A stretch of DNA of 64,000 nt from assembly GCA_002480085.1 (NCBI GenBank), contig DKPJ01000011.1, positions 681,008 through 745,007 on the forward strand, written 5' to 3'. Below, in pieces: positions 17,225 through 26,972 of the stretch. Within the stretch, counting starts at the first letter, position 1; each line of letters opens with the position of its first letter. Source of the stretch: Enterobacteriaceae bacterium UBA7338. Lineage in GTDB: Bacteria > Pseudomonadota > Gammaproteobacteria > Enterobacterales > Enterobacteriaceae. Below the pieces are notes generated by a model. The model worked only from the letters and a program-made list of their open reading frames with translations. It ran no database searches and was not told where the DNA came from. The position numbers and the translations under genes were made by a program.

Positions 17225-18076
17225 CGGCGTCACTCCGAACACGCTTTTGAAACGGTTGCTGAAGTGGCTGGGGGAGTTGAACCCGCAGCCGAGCGCAATC
17301 TCGGTCAGCGGCAGCGTCGTATGGCATACCCTGTCCCGGGCCTGGTGCATCCGGCGCTGCATCACGTACTGATGCGGCGCAAGGCCCGACGAGTGACGAA
17401 ACATGCGGGCAAAGTGATACTCACTCAGCGCCGCCTGGCTGGCGAGATCGGCGAGCGTCAGCGGTTGGGCAAGGTTAGCGTCAATATACTCCAGCACGTT
17501 ACGCAGCACTGAAGGAGCCAGCCCGCCGGTAACGCTCGGCATGCGCCACTGCACGCTGCTGTAGCGCTGGATAATGTGGGTCAGCAGCAGGGTTGACGCC
17601 GTGCTCAGGGTGAGCTGGTTAGCCTGCTGCTGCCAGTCGCAGTCGAGCAAGAACTGGCGATAGAGGGCGGTGATCTGCGCATCCTGCCCAAAGGTCTTCT
17701 CATCCAGGGTCAGCGAGGCCGGGCTGCGATCCCAGATCTGCTCCCCCACGCTGCGCAGGTGCGCATCGGTGCAGTAGAGATGCACAAAGGAGAGATCGTC
17801 GCGAATATCCCAGCTCGATTCACTCTCTTTCGGCAAGAGGCAAAACCGATCCGGCCCGCCGCCGTTTTGCCAGCCGGTACGGGTTTTGTGGTAGCTCTCA
17901 TAGCCGTCGGCAACGTAGAGGCTCAGCGTGTGGTGATCGCAATACTGAGTGATCCTGTCGCGCTTGTTGGACCAGGCGGCCAGCTGCATACCGTTATTTA
18001 GCGCAACGGAATTATGCAGGACTGCGCTGTGCCTGCGCAGGTTTTCAAAAGCACCGTAGGTATCCGCCATAGCCAC
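17198..18076 (-). CDS. AraC-family transcriptional regulator
   Basis: 292-aa regulator with an N-terminal ligand-binding/dimerisation part and a C-terminal AraC DNA-binding domain: ANLAQPLTLADLASQAALS with the first helix-turn-helix, then LPLTEIALGCGFNSPSHFSNRFK with the second. No close E. coli orthologue was recognised. It is divergent from the EamA-type exporter at 18251 across 174 bp, so it probably controls that gene. The ligand is unknown. Confidence 0.82.
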   Translation of the reverse strand: MAMADTYGAFENLRRHSAVLHNSVALNNGMQLAAWSNKRDRITQYCDHHTLSLYVADGYESYHKTRTGWQNGGGPDRFCLLPKESESSWDIRDDLSFVHLYCTDAHLRSVGEQIWDRSPASLTLDEKTFGQDAQITALYRQFLLDCDWQQQANQLTLSTASTLLLTHIIQRYSSVQWRMPSVTGGLAPSVLRNVLEYIDANLAQPLTLADLASQAALSEYHFARMFRHSSGLAPHQYVMQRRMHQARDRVCHTTLPLTEIALGCGFNSPSHFSNRFKSVFGVTPSQMRAAHG

Positions 18077-18250
18077 ATTAACAAGTGATTAACCAGACCC
18101 TTAGTGTATGAAGAGTGTGGCGCGGATGAAAGCGTTACGACATCCGCAGACAAAAAAACCGCAAGATTTTGCAAGTCCGCCGCAACCCGCTGCAAGCGTT
18201 ACCGCTCGCCGTCAGGAACAATAGCGTTTTCAGTCACGGAGTAGCGCGCG

Positions 18251-19159
18251 ATGAATGCATTAATGTACGGTCTGGTGGTGGTGATTTGGGGAACAACGTG
18301 GATCGCGATCCATCTGCAGCAGGGACCGGTCTCCGCGCCGGTCTCCATCTTCTGGCGCTTCGCGCTGGCGACTGCAATCATGATGGTGACGCTGCTGGTG
18401 CTTAAGCGGCTGCGAGCGCTGACGCTCAGGGACCACCTGATGTGTATGGTGCAGGGCGGCTGCGTGTTTGGCTTCAACTTTCTGTGCTTTTACACCGCCG
18501 CCGCGTGGATCAACACCGGCCTGGAGTCGGTTATCTTCTCCATGGCGGTGCTGTTTAACGCGGTTAACAGCTTTATCTTCTTTGGCCAGCGCCCTCCCGC
18601 CCGCTTCTTCCTTGCCGCCGCGCTGGGTCTGACCGGCATCGTCGCCCTCTTCTGGCAGGATCTGCTGGCGAAGGAGCTGAACCTTAACCTGCTGCTGGGC
18701 ATCGGCCTGTCGGCGCTGGGCACCCTGGGCTTCTCGCTGGGCAATATGATCAGCCTGCGCCACCAGCGTAAAGGTCTGGAAACCATGACCACCAACGGCT
18801 GGGCGATGCTCTACGGTACGCTGATTATGGGCTTTATCGCTCTGGTACGTGGAGACAGCTTTGTCCCTGAGTGGACGGTGAGCTATCTGGGGGCGCTGGT
18901 CTACCTCTCCCTGTTTGGTTCGGTCATTGCCTTCGGCGTCTATTTCTCGCTGGTGGGTCGCATCGGGGCGAGCAATGCCGCCTACAGCACCCTGCTCTTT
19001 CCGCTGGTCGCGTTAACGCTCTCTACCCTGTTCGAGGGATACCGCTGGGAGAGCAATGCCGTGGTGGGCCTGGCGCTGATTCTGGTGGGCAATATGGTGA
19101 TGTTTACCCGCCCGGAGAGCCTGCTGCGGATATGGCAGTGGCGTCAGCGCTCTGCCTGA
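18251..19159 (+). CDS. EamA/DMT-superfamily transporter
   Basis: Ten-helix drug/metabolite transporter (302 aa) built of two EamA repeats. The first starts MYGLVVVIWGTTWIAIHL and includes FTYTAAAWINTG-like sequence; the second starts near residue 145 (LLGIGLSALGTLGFSLGNM) and ends with ALILVGNMVMFTRPE. Such proteins usually export amino acids or metabolites. Control by the adjacent divergent AraC-type gene is inferred. A hairpin follows 12 bp after the stop. Confidence 0.85.
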   Translation: MNALMYGLVVVIWGTTWIAIHLQQGPVSAPVSIFWRFALATAIMMVTLLVLKRLRALTLRDHLMCMVQGGCVFGFNFLCFYTAAAWINTGLESVIFSMAVLFNAVNSFIFFGQRPPARFFLAAALGLTGIVALFWQDLLAKELNLNLLLGIGLSALGTLGFSLGNMISLRHQRKGLETMTTNGWAMLYGTLIMGFIALVRGDSFVPEWTVSYLGALVYLSLFGSVIAFGVYFSLVGRIGASNAAYSTLLFPLVALTLSTLFEGYRWESNAVVGLALILVGNMVMFTRPESLLRIWQWRQRSA

Positions 19160-19171
19160 GGGATAAAGAGA

Positions 19172-19194
19172 AGCGCCATCGCAGGGATGGCGCT
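19172..19194. terminator. Hairpin between EamA gene and ydcL
   Basis: AGCGCCATC (19172-19180) pairs perfectly with 19186-19194 around a 5-nt loop, between two convergent genes. The following plus-strand sequence has a TTTTTT run about 13 nt further on, so the fit to a canonical terminator is only moderate. Confidence 0.5.
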
Positions 19195-19201
19195 CCGCTG
19201 A

Positions 19202-19870
19202 TTACTGTTTTTTCACCTGGAACAGCGCCGCGTCGCTGGCCATATCGTCAACAACCTGTTTCAGGGTATCGACGGTAAGCGGCGTATTCTGGTTATTGAG
19301 ATCTTTACCCTCCCCTTTACGCACCACTTTGATAACCGGCTTCATGGTAGAAGCATCGATCAGCTCCCCCTCAAAGTAGAGTGCCGTATCCATGGTACGG
19401 TGTCCGGTGGCAGCCTGGGTACCAGCCACTACCATCGCGATTGGGATCACCTCATAGAACTGCAGCCCCTGCTTGCTGGAATCGACGCCGGTGATCGCCC
19501 CGCGGAAGATCAGGCTGCGCGGGCCAGGCGTAGCGACCAGCGGCTTACGCTGGGCAGCGGCGGCTTTCAGCTTGGTATTGGTATAGGTCAGCAGACCGTT
19601 GAGGGTATCCTGACCGATCTGGGTGGTAGGTCTGGGCGTTGGATAGTAGACGACAGGGTTGTAGACAATGCTGTCATACTTGCTGTCATCAAACGACGGG
19701 TCAACCCAGCGCAGCACCGGTTTACCAGATGCGGAGGTGGCCTGCTGGAGATTCGAGTAGTCTTTTAAGAAACCTGAATACTTATCTGGCTGTGTAACTT
19801 TTGACGCGCAACCTGTCAGTGCCAGCAGTCCCGACAGTACCGCTACCTGAATCAATGAGTGAGTACGCAT
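19202..19870 (-). CDS. ydcL: YdcL, DUF3313 outer-membrane-type lipoprotein
   Basis: 222-aa lipoprotein, the same length as E. coli YdcL. The lipobox is LALTGCAS, so Cys19 would be lipid-modified; the mature protein starts ASKVTQPDKYSGFL. The start complementary to 19868-19870 gives MRTHSLIQVAVLSG, matching E. coli; a Met ten codons upstream is not needed. The function is not established; the DUF3313 family is small periplasmic lipoproteins. Confidence 0.92.
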   Translation of the reverse strand: MRTHSLIQVAVLSGLLALTGCASKVTQPDKYSGFLKDYSNLQQATSASGKPVLRWVDPSFDDSKYDSIVYNPVVYYPTPRPTTQIGQDTLNGLLTYTNTKLKAAAAQRKPLVATPGPRSLIFRGAITGVDSSKQGLQFYEVIPIAMVVAGTQAATGHRTMDTALYFEGELIDASTMKPVIKVVRKGEGKDLNNQNTPLTVDTLKQVVDDMASDAALFQVKKQ

Positions 19871-19972
19871 GTATTTATTCCTGGAATTATGACTATGCAT
19901 ACGCAGTTATAGCAAAACTCAGTTACGGTTGTTGTGACGAAAAGAGTGCTGGATCACCCTTTTACTAAAAAT

Positions 19973-19998
19973 CATGCCTGCGCATTACCGCAGGCATG
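19973..19998 (-). terminator. Terminator of the DppA-like gene
   Basis: CATGCCTGCG (19973-19982) pairs perfectly with 19989-19998 around a 6-nt loop, 6 bp after the stop of the minus-strand binding-protein gene; the minus strand continues with an ATTTTTAG stretch. Confidence 0.75.
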
Positions 19999-20004
19999 GA
20001 GTGA

Positions 20005-21600
20005 TTATTTTTTCAAATCGACCTGATAAAAAATGTGTTTGCCAAAGGGATCGATCTCATACCCCACGACCTCTTTGCGCACCGGCTCGAAAATCGTCGA
20101 ATGGGCGATCATCACGGCGGGCATCTGGTCATGCATCATCTGCTGCGCCTGCGTGTAGAGGGCGGTACGCTGGGATTGATCGGTAATGGCTTTCGCCTCG
20201 GCAATCAGCTTATCAAACGGCTGATAGCACCACTTCGCCGAGTTGGAGCCGCCGTCCGCCGACTGGCAGGTAAAGAGCGGGCCGAAGAAGTTATCCGGAT
20301 CGCCGGTGGCGGTGGTCCAGCCCATCAGCGCCGCCTGATGCTCGCCGCCCTTCACGCGCTTGAGGTACTCGCCCCACTCATAGGTGACAACCTTCGCCTG
20401 CACGCCAATCTTCGCCCAGTCGGCCTGGATCATCTCGGCCATGCGCTTCGCATTCGGGTTGTAGGGGCGCTGCACCGGCATCGCCCACAGGTCAATGCTC
20501 AAGCCGTTGGCAAACCCTGCCTCGGCCAGCAGCGCTTTGGCCTGCTCAGGGTTGTAGTCATAATCTTTCAGGTCACCGTCTGCGCTCCAGACGCCTGGCG
20601 GCAGCAGATTTTTCGCCGCCGTGCCGGTGCCCTGGAAGACCGCGTCAATAATCGCTGGCTTGTTGATGGCCATCGCCAGCGCCTGGCGCACCTTGACGTT
20701 ATCCGTTGGCGCTTTCTGCGTGTTGAGGGCAAGGAAACCGGTATTCAGCCCAGCTTTGCTCATCAGGTTGATATTGGGGTTCTCGCGCATCCGCGGCAGA
20801 TCCGCCGGATTCGGGAAGGCCATCACCTGACACTCGTTCTTCTCCAGCTTGGCATAGCGCACCGAGGCGTCCGGGGTGATGCTAAATACCAGCCGGTCCA
20901 GCTTCGCCTTGCCCTGCCAGTACTCCGGGAAGGCGGTAAAGAGGATGCGCGAATCCTTCTGATACTGCGCCAGCTTGAACGGGCCGGTGCCAATCGGGTC
21001 CATATCGACGCGCGTCGGTGTGCCCGCCTTCAGCATGGCATCGCCATACTCAGCCGACAGGATCGAGGCGAAATACCACGCCAGATCGGCCACGAACGGC
21101 GCTTCCGGGTGCGCCAGGGTGAAGCGCACGGTGTGGTCATCCACTCTATCAATGCTGGTGATCAGCTTGCCAAACTCCAGGCTTTCGAAGTTGGAGTAGT
21201 TGCCGTTAGAGACGTTGTGATAGGGATGTTGCGGATCCTTCTGCCGCATAAACGAGAAGATAACGTCGTCGGCGTTGAAGTCCCGCGTCGGAGTAAAGTA
21301 TTTATTGCTCTGGAACTTCACCCCCTTGCGCAGATGAAAGGTGTAGGTTTTGCCATCTTCGCTAACGTCCCAGCTCTCGGCGAGGCTTGGCTCTAACTCC
21401 GTGGTGCCAACCTTAAACTCTACCAGCCGGTTGTAGACCGGCACGGCGCTGGCATCGACGCTGGTTCCCGAGGTGTAAAGCTGAGGGTTAAAGTTTTCAG
21501 GCGATCCTTCCGAGCAGTAAACCAGCGTCTTCGCGGCCACGGTAGAACTGACCGTGAGCGCGGCCAACGCCAGTGCAAGTGATGTGGGTTTGCTTATCAT
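20005..21600 (-). CDS. DppA paralogue, orphan peptide-binding protein
   Basis: Family 5 periplasmic binding protein (531 aa) closely similar to E. coli DppA: after a signal peptide ending at TVAA the mature protein opens KTLVYCSEGSPENFNPQL, nearly identical to DppA, and shares DLWAMPVQRPYNPNAKRMAEM and EPVRKEVVGY. No permease or ATPase genes accompany it, so it presumably feeds a dpp-type transporter encoded elsewhere. The ATG complementary to 21598-21600 gives the proper signal peptide; a longer frame to 21714 does not. It is divergent from a PepT paralogue, which suggests a peptide-scavenging pair. Confidence 0.88.
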   Translation of the reverse strand: MISKPTSLALALAALTVSSTVAAKTLVYCSEGSPENFNPQLYTSGTSVDASAVPVYNRLVEFKVGTTELEPSLAESWDVSEDGKTYTFHLRKGVKFQSNKYFTPTRDFNADDVIFSFMRQKDPQHPYHNVSNGNYSNFESLEFGKLITSIDRVDDHTVRFTLAHPEAPFVADLAWYFASILSAEYGDAMLKAGTPTRVDMDPIGTGPFKLAQYQKDSRILFTAFPEYWQGKAKLDRLVFSITPDASVRYAKLEKNECQVMAFPNPADLPRMRENPNINLMSKAGLNTGFLALNTQKAPTDNVKVRQALAMAINKPAIIDAVFQGTGTAAKNLLPPGVWSADGDLKDYDYNPEQAKALLAEAGFANGLSIDLWAMPVQRPYNPNAKRMAEMIQADWAKIGVQAKVVTYEWGEYLKRVKGGEHQAALMGWTTATGDPDNFFGPLFTCQSADGGSNSAKWCYQPFDKLIAEAKAITDQSQRTALYTQAQQMMHDQMPAVMIAHSTIFEPVRKEVVGYEIDPFGKHIFYQVDLKK

Positions 21601-21715
21601 CTTTATCCTGTCTTTTAATTGGCTATCACTACGTGCTATCAATAGGTGTCTATTAATACATAACACTAAAATCACACCGTAAGCACCTGATAAAACAAAT
21701 AAAGAAGGAATCACT

Positions 21716-22945
21716 ATGTCATCGCCACTCGCCAGTCAATTAACCCAGCGCTTCTTTCGCTACCTTTCCATCACCAGCCAGAGCGATGCCGCCGCAACCA
21801 CCCTGCCCACCACGGCAGGCCAGTATGAGATGGCCCGCGTCCTTGCTGACGAGCTAAAAACGCTGGGATTAGAAGAGATTGTGATCGACGAGCACGCCAC
21901 CGTGACGGCGGTTAAAAAGGGCAACGTGGCGGGCGCGCCGCGCGTTGGTTTTATCACCCATATCGATACCGTAGACGTCGGACTGTCGCCGGATATTCAT
22001 CCCCAGATCCTGCAATTTACCGGCACAGATCTCTGCCTGAACGCCAGCAAGGATATCTGGCTGCGCACCGCCGAGCATCCAGAGATTTTAGCCTACCCGG
22101 GCGAGGAGATTATTTTCAGCGACGGCACCAGCGTGCTGGGTGCGGATAACAAGGCGGCAGTAACGGTGGTGATGACCCTGCTGGAGAACCTGACCGCTGA
22201 GCATCAGTATGGTGATATCGTGGTGGCCTTTGTGCCGGATGAGGAGGTGGGCCTGCGCGGGGCGAAGGCGCTCGATCTCACGCGTTTCGACGTCGAGTTT
22301 GCATGGACCATCGACTGCTGCGAGCTGGGAGAGATTGTTTATGAGAACTTTAACGCCGCCCAGGCGAAGATCCGCTTTACCGGCGTGACGGCGCACCCGA
22401 TGTCGGCCAAAGGCGTGCTGGTGAACCCGCTGCTGATGGCGACGGACTATATCAGCCATTTCGATCGTCAGCAGACGCCGGAGCATACCGCAGGTCGCGA
22501 GGGCTACACCTGGTTCAACGGCATGGAGGCGGTACAGGGCCACGCCGTGCTCAGCGCCAGCATCCGCGATTTTGATAAAGCACGCTTCGAGCAGCGCAAG
22601 CAGCAGATTGGCGAGGTGGCGCAGCTTATCGCCGCGCAGCACCCTACCGCGAAGGTGGAGTATGAGATCGATGACGTCTACAGCAACATCAGCAACGCTG
22701 TCGGTGAAGATCGTCGCGCCATCGATCTGATGTTTGAGGCGATGGAGTCCCTGGGCATCACGCCGAAGCCAACCCCGATGCGCGGCGGCACCGACGGCGC
22801 GGCGCTGTCGGCGAAGGGGCTGCTTACGCCGAACTTCTTCACCGGCGCGCACAACTTCCACTCTCGCTTTGAGTTTCTGCCGCTGAAATCCTTCGAGGCC
22901 TCCTACAACGTCGCGCTTCAGCTCTGCCTGCTGGCGGCGCGCTAA
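21716..22945 (+). CDS. Peptidase T (PepT) paralogue, M20-family aminotripeptidase
   Basis: Zinc peptidase of the M20B family, 409 aa (E. coli PepT 408 aa). Metal and catalytic positions are intact: THIDTVD (first His and catalytic Asp), GADNKAAV (bridging Asp), FVPDEEVG (catalytic Glu-Glu), WTIDCCE (Asp) and GAHNFHSR (last His). It is clearly diverged from E. coli PepT, for example [10 protein letters not shown] in place of YTVDGGGVGE, so it is probably a paralogue with shifted specificity. AAGGA lies upstream of the ATG. It is divergent from the DppA-like gene. Confidence 0.85.
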   Translation: MSSPLASQLTQRFFRYLSITSQSDAAATTLPTTAGQYEMARVLADELKTLGLEEIVIDEHATVTAVKKGNVAGAPRVGFITHIDTVDVGLSPDIHPQILQFTGTDLCLNASKDIWLRTAEHPEILAYPGEEIIFSDGTSVLGADNKAAVTVVMTLLENLTAEHQYGDIVVAFVPDEEVGLRGAKALDLTRFDVEFAWTIDCCELGEIVYENFNAAQAKIRFTGVTAHPMSAKGVLVNPLLMATDYISHFDRQQTPEHTAGREGYTWFNGMEAVQGHAVLSASIRDFDKARFEQRKQQIGEVAQLIAAQHPTAKVEYEIDDVYSNISNAVGEDRRAIDLMFEAMESLGITPKPTPMRGGTDGAALSAKGLLTPNFFTGAHNFHSRFEFLPLKSFEASYNVALQLCLLAAR

Positions 22946-23538
22946 GCGGGTTTACGGGCCAGCAGCGTGGCAAAGCGCAGCTTAATGCGGTTGCCATTGG
23001 CGTCGGTGCGGTGTAGCTCACCGACGTCTTCATTGTATTTCACCACCTCCCAGCCGCTGTAATACTCCGCCAGCTCCCCGGTCTTGAAGGCAAACGGAAA
23101 ACCAACCGTGCAGGGGAGATCCTCGGTATCCATTGCGGCAACGATCAGGTTATAGCCCCCCGGCACGGTGGTGCGCTGCATATTGGCAATCAAACCCGGA
23201 ATGGTTTGTGGCTCCAAAAACATCATCACCACGGTAGAGAGGATAAAGTCATACTCGCCGTCAAAAGTAAGCGCGTTGAGATCGACTGTGGCAATCTCAA
23301 GGTTCTCAAGCCCCTCCGCCGCCTTGATGCGCTCAATATTGGCGATGCTCATTGGGTTTTTATCCCATGCCGTGACACTGTAACCATTCGCGGCAAGATA
23401 GAGGCTGTTACGACCGTTGCCGCAGCCGAGATCGAGGGTGTTGCCCGGTGGGATCAGCGCTGCCGCAGCCAGCACTTCAGAATGGGTACGGGTCAGACCA
23501 TATTTTTCAGTGAAATAATTCTCATCAACCTGGGCCAT
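22942..23538 (-). CDS. tehB: TehB, SAM-dependent methyltransferase (tellurite resistance)
   Basis: Cytoplasmic methyltransferase of 198 aa (E. coli TehB 197 aa), with the SAM-binding motif [19 protein letters not shown] and the C-terminal [19 protein letters not shown] shared almost unchanged with E. coli. TehB confers tellurite resistance when overexpressed. In E. coli it is the second gene of tehAB; no tehA is present here: the gene is transcribed alone, its stop overlaps that of the PepT-like gene tail to tail, and upstream is the divergent ydcK. Confidence 0.92.
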   Translation of the reverse strand: MAQVDENYFTEKYGLTRTHSEVLAAAALIPPGNTLDLGCGNGRNSLYLAANGYSVTAWDKNPMSIANIERIKAAEGLENLEIATVDLNALTFDGEYDFILSTVVMMFLEPQTIPGLIANMQRTTVPGGYNLIVAAMDTEDLPCTVGFPFAFKTGELAEYYSGWEVVKYNEDVGELHRTDANGNRIKLRFATLLARKPA

Positions 23539-23664
23539 ATTACATCCTTACTAAGAGAGAAAATTAAAATGATATTTTAAATGCATTTTATGGAAGTTCC
23601 CGGGCAATAGCCAGAGCGGCAAAATTTGCTACGTTTAACAGAGTCCATCAGCGGAAAACTAACA

Positions 23665-24645
23665 ATGAATAAGTACCGCCTGAGCGATGCCAGCCGCTCA
23701 TTTAGCTATCAGGATAACGGTGAGAAGCGGCACGTTACCCTGCGCCAGATCGTCGCCCTTGTAGATTTTCATGATGTTAAAGCCGGCTCGCCGGGCGGCT
23801 GGGTAGAGGATGAGCAGGTGCTTAGCCAGCAGGGTAGCTGCTGGATCTACGATGAGAACAGCATGGTATTTGGTGGAAGCCGGATACGCGACAGCGCGCG
23901 TGTCAGCCAGCCCTGCACCATCTATGATGGCGTGGAGATAAGCGACAATGCCTGGGTGGACGGATCGGATATCTGCCGGGGCGCCCGTCTCAGCGGCAAC
24001 GTGCTGGTGCAGCGGTCGCGAGTCAGCGGCGAATGCCTGCTGAGTGATGATGCCCGGATCCTCAACGGCAGCGAGATCGTTGCCGCCCGCGGGCTAACCG
24101 TCGATAACGATGCCACGCTGCGCATCTACGAGCGCGCCACGGTGAACCACTCCCGCATTGTGCACCAGGCGCAGATTTACGGTGACGCCATCGTCAACTA
24201 CGCCTTCGTAGAGCATCGGGCCGAAGTGTTTGACTTTGCCCTGCTGGAGGGTAACGAGGAGAATGACGTCTGGGTCTGCGACTGCGCCAAGGTCTACGAT
24301 CGCGCGCGTGTTGTGGCCGGACGCGGCGAGGACGCCATCCCTACCCTGCGCTACAGCGCGCAGGTGGCGGAAAGTGCGGTGGTAGAGGGCAACTGCGTGC
24401 TGAAGCACCATGTGCGGGTCGGCGGCGAGGCGCGGCTTAGCGGCGGGCCGCTGGTGCTGGATAACTTTGTTCTCGTCCATGGCCGGGCGCAGCTCAGCGG
24501 CAACCTGCTGATCGAGGAGCATATTGAGATCGGCGGCGATGCGGCGGTGATTGCCCTTGAAGAGGAGTATATTCACCTGCGGGGTCCGAAGGTGATGAGC
24601 GGCGCGGAGCGTATCACCCGCACGCCGCTACTGGGATCGCACTAG
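23665..24645 (+). CDS. ydcK: YdcK, left-handed beta-helix (hexapeptide-repeat) protein
   Basis: 326-aa protein, the same length as E. coli YdcK. The middle contains many imperfect hexapeptide repeats ([LIV]-x4 periodicity, e.g. [31 protein letters not shown]) predicted to form a left-handed beta-helix as in acyltransferases and some polymer-modifying enzymes. The enzymatic role is unknown. The ATG at 23665 (MNKYRLSD) matches E. coli; an upstream ATG at 23626 opens the same frame but is not conserved. Its stop overlaps that of rimL tail to tail. Confidence 0.9.
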   Translation: MNKYRLSDASRSFSYQDNGEKRHVTLRQIVALVDFHDVKAGSPGGWVEDEQVLSQQGSCWIYDENSMVFGGSRIRDSARVSQPCTIYDGVEISDNAWVDGSDICRGARLSGNVLVQRSRVSGECLLSDDARILNGSEIVAARGLTVDNDATLRIYERATVNHSRIVHQAQIYGDAIVNYAFVEHRAEVFDFALLEGNEENDVWVCDCAKVYDRARVVAGRGEDAIPTLRYSAQVAESAVVEGNCVLKHHVRVGGEARLSGGPLVLDNFVLVHGRAQLSGNLLIEEHIEIGGDAAVIALEEEYIHLRGPKVMSGAERITRTPLLGSH

Positions 24646-25190
24646 CCGTCGATAATCCGCGCGTAGAGGTTCTGGTCGTCATAGCGCCCGTTAAGGAACT
24701 CCGCCTCTTTCAGGCAGCCCTCGAGCACAAAACCAGCACGCTGGGCCACCCGGTTGCTGGCGGCGTTATCTACCCGGCACTTGATCACAAAGCGCCGGAT
24801 TTCGCCGCTGCGGGCATAGTGCTGAATAAACGCCTCCAGCGACCGGGAAAGAATGCCCTGTCCCTGATGCGCCTCATCCAGCCAGTAGCCGATATAGGCG
24901 GTCTTGTTCAGCGGCTGGATGGCATTGAACGATAGCACGCCTACGATGGCCTCCTCCTGCATAATCAGGAACATTTTGGCGTAGCCGCGCTGGTGCAGCA
25001 TAACGTTGCTCTGGGCGTTCTTCCGCGAATCCTCTTCGCTGGCCACGTACTGCGGCCAGTTCAGCGACTGCTGGAGCCACTCCCGGTTCTTCACCACCAG
25101 CTGATGAAGCTCGCTGACGAAGCGCTCATCGATGGCGCACAGGCTTAGCGTGTCGCTAACGGGGATAATCTCATCCGTGCTGGTCTGCAT
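24642..25190 (-). CDS. rimL: RimL, ribosomal protein serine N-acetyltransferase
   Basis: GNAT-family enzyme (182 aa; E. coli RimL 179 aa) that acetylates the N-terminal serine of ribosomal protein L12, giving L7. The acetyl-CoA-binding segment is [19 protein letters not shown], and [21 protein letters not shown] is the second GNAT signature. It lies 14 bp after opgD on the same strand, so the two are co-transcribed in spite of unrelated functions, as in E. coli where the order is the same. Confidence 0.92.
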   Translation of the reverse strand: MQTSTDEIIPVSDTLSLCAIDERFVSELHQLVVKNREWLQQSLNWPQYVASEEDSRKNAQSNVMLHQRGYAKMFLIMQEEAIVGVLSFNAIQPLNKTAYIGYWLDEAHQGQGILSRSLEAFIQHYARSGEIRRFVIKCRVDNAASNRVAQRAGFVLEGCLKEAEFLNGRYDDQNLYARIIDG

Positions 25191-25204
25191 CTGCTCTCCT
25201 TTCC

Positions 25205-26860
25205 TTAGCGCATCACGCGGTCATCAACGTAGGTCCGCTTGTCCGGCGCGGGCGGGAAGTACTGATAGAGCCATGTTTCGCTCACCGCCTCGCCCTGGCA
25301 GCGCAGGAACATGCGCATCTCTACCGGATCGGTGGAGTCGTTGGTGGGATACCAGTCGAACTGAATGCGGTAGCCGTCGAACGGCTCCACGTAGAGGATC
25401 TCTACCTGCTTCGCCTCGCCGTTAGAGAGGGTGATCACTGGCTCAATGCCTCGTGGCGCAGCCTCTTTGATGTTACCCCCGGCAAAGTCGATGGCGAAAC
25501 GACGCGCCCACACCTGCGGATAGTGCTCGCCCGGCGCCCACCCTTCCGGGAAGCCGCCCATGCCGGTACGGGTCGCCAGCACGCGGGCCAGCGGAGAGTG
25601 TACCGGCGGCTGCGCGCTCCAGTAGAGACGGTACTGGAAGGCAAGCTCGTCCCCGGCTTTGATCGGTTTTTCCGGCTGCCAGAAGCAGACAATGTTATCC
25701 AGCGTCTCGCCGGTGGTGGGGATCTCCATCAGGTTAACGCTCCCCTTGCCCCAGCTATTGCGCGGCTCGACCCACAGGCTTGGGCGCTTGTTGTACCAGC
25801 CCATCACGTCCTGATAGTGAGAGAAGTCGCGATCCAGCTGCAGCAGGCCAAAGCCCTTCGGGTTGTTGTCCTCAAAGGCGTTAAACTGCAGCTTCTGTGG
25901 GTTGTTAAGCGGACGGCAGATCCACTCCCCGTTGCCCCGCCACATCGCCAGACGGTCGGAGTCATGGATCTGCGGATGGATGGTGTCGCACATGCGCCGC
26001 TCGTTGTTGCCGCAGCTAAACATGCTGGTCATCGGCGAGATCCCCAGCTGCTTGATATCCTTGCGGGCGTAAAGGTGGTTATCCACCTCCATGATCACCT
26101 GGTTCTGCTCGCAGTGGATCACAAATTTATACGCGCCGGTCAGGCTCGGGCTATCCAACAGGGCATAGACGGTAAAAGAGGTATCCGACGGCTTAGCCGT
26201 TTCAAACCAGAATGAGGTGAAGTCCGGAAACTCCTCTGGCGTGTCGGTAAAGGTATCGACCGCGACGCCGCGTGCAGAGAGACCATACTGATAGGTGCTG
26301 TCAACGGCGCGGAAATAGCTAGCGCCGAGGAAGGAGACGATATCCCGACGGGCCAGCTCCGGCTTCTTAAAGACGCGGAAACCGGCGAAGCCGAGATCGC
26401 TCTGCCCCTCCAGCTGCCTGGTATCAACGCCGGCGTCGTGGTAGTTAAACAGCTCAGGGCGGAAGTGGATCTCACGGGCCTGGTGAGTAGACGGATCCAA
26501 CGAGAACATACGCACCCGGCGACGGAAGCCCATCCCGACGTGGAAAAACTGCACGTCAAGCTGGCGGCCCTCAACGTTGTTCCATAGCGACTGCTTCGCA
26601 TCGTACTGAATGCTGTTGTAGGCCTGCGGCGTCAGGGTAGCCAGCGTATCGGGCAGCGCACGCGGCGCACCTCCCCAGGGTGTCTGGGCCAGATCGTGAG
26701 CCGAGGCCTGCAGGCTGGAGAAATCAAAACGATGGCTCTGGCCATCGGCGATGCCGGGTTCCGCTGCAAAGGCAGCGCGCGAGAAGAGCGAAGCGAGGCC
26801 AGAGGTCCCGCTCGCAGCGGCCAGTATCATAGAAGATTTTAAAAAACGTCTGCGGTTCAT
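25205..26860 (-). CDS. opgD: OpgD (MdoD), periplasmic glucan backbone-structure protein
   Basis: Periplasmic protein (551 aa) that controls the backbone structure of osmoregulated periplasmic glucans and is a paralogue of OpgG. It has a twin-arginine signal peptide, [18 protein letters not shown], with cleavage near AFAAEPG, so it is exported folded by Tat. Typical sequence follows: [19 protein letters not shown] and [17 protein letters not shown]. The length matches the E. coli protein. Confidence 0.94.
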   Translation of the reverse strand: MNRRRFLKSSMILAAASGTSGLASLFSRAAFAAEPGIADGQSHRFDFSSLQASAHDLAQTPWGGAPRALPDTLATLTPQAYNSIQYDAKQSLWNNVEGRQLDVQFFHVGMGFRRRVRMFSLDPSTHQAREIHFRPELFNYHDAGVDTRQLEGQSDLGFAGFRVFKKPELARRDIVSFLGASYFRAVDSTYQYGLSARGVAVDTFTDTPEEFPDFTSFWFETAKPSDTSFTVYALLDSPSLTGAYKFVIHCEQNQVIMEVDNHLYARKDIKQLGISPMTSMFSCGNNERRMCDTIHPQIHDSDRLAMWRGNGEWICRPLNNPQKLQFNAFEDNNPKGFGLLQLDRDFSHYQDVMGWYNKRPSLWVEPRNSWGKGSVNLMEIPTTGETLDNIVCFWQPEKPIKAGDELAFQYRLYWSAQPPVHSPLARVLATRTGMGGFPEGWAPGEHYPQVWARRFAIDFAGGNIKEAAPRGIEPVITLSNGEAKQVEILYVEPFDGYRIQFDWYPTNDSTDPVEMRMFLRCQGEAVSETWLYQYFPPAPDKRTYVDDRVMR

Positions 26861-26972
26861 GCCTGGAAAAACGTCCTTTTGGTCGTGTGAAAGCGCTCCG
26901 CCCGCAAGCGAAACAGCGGCAATAAAAGCACGCCCACTCTAGACAATATCGTCCAGGAATCCAATGAGAGTT

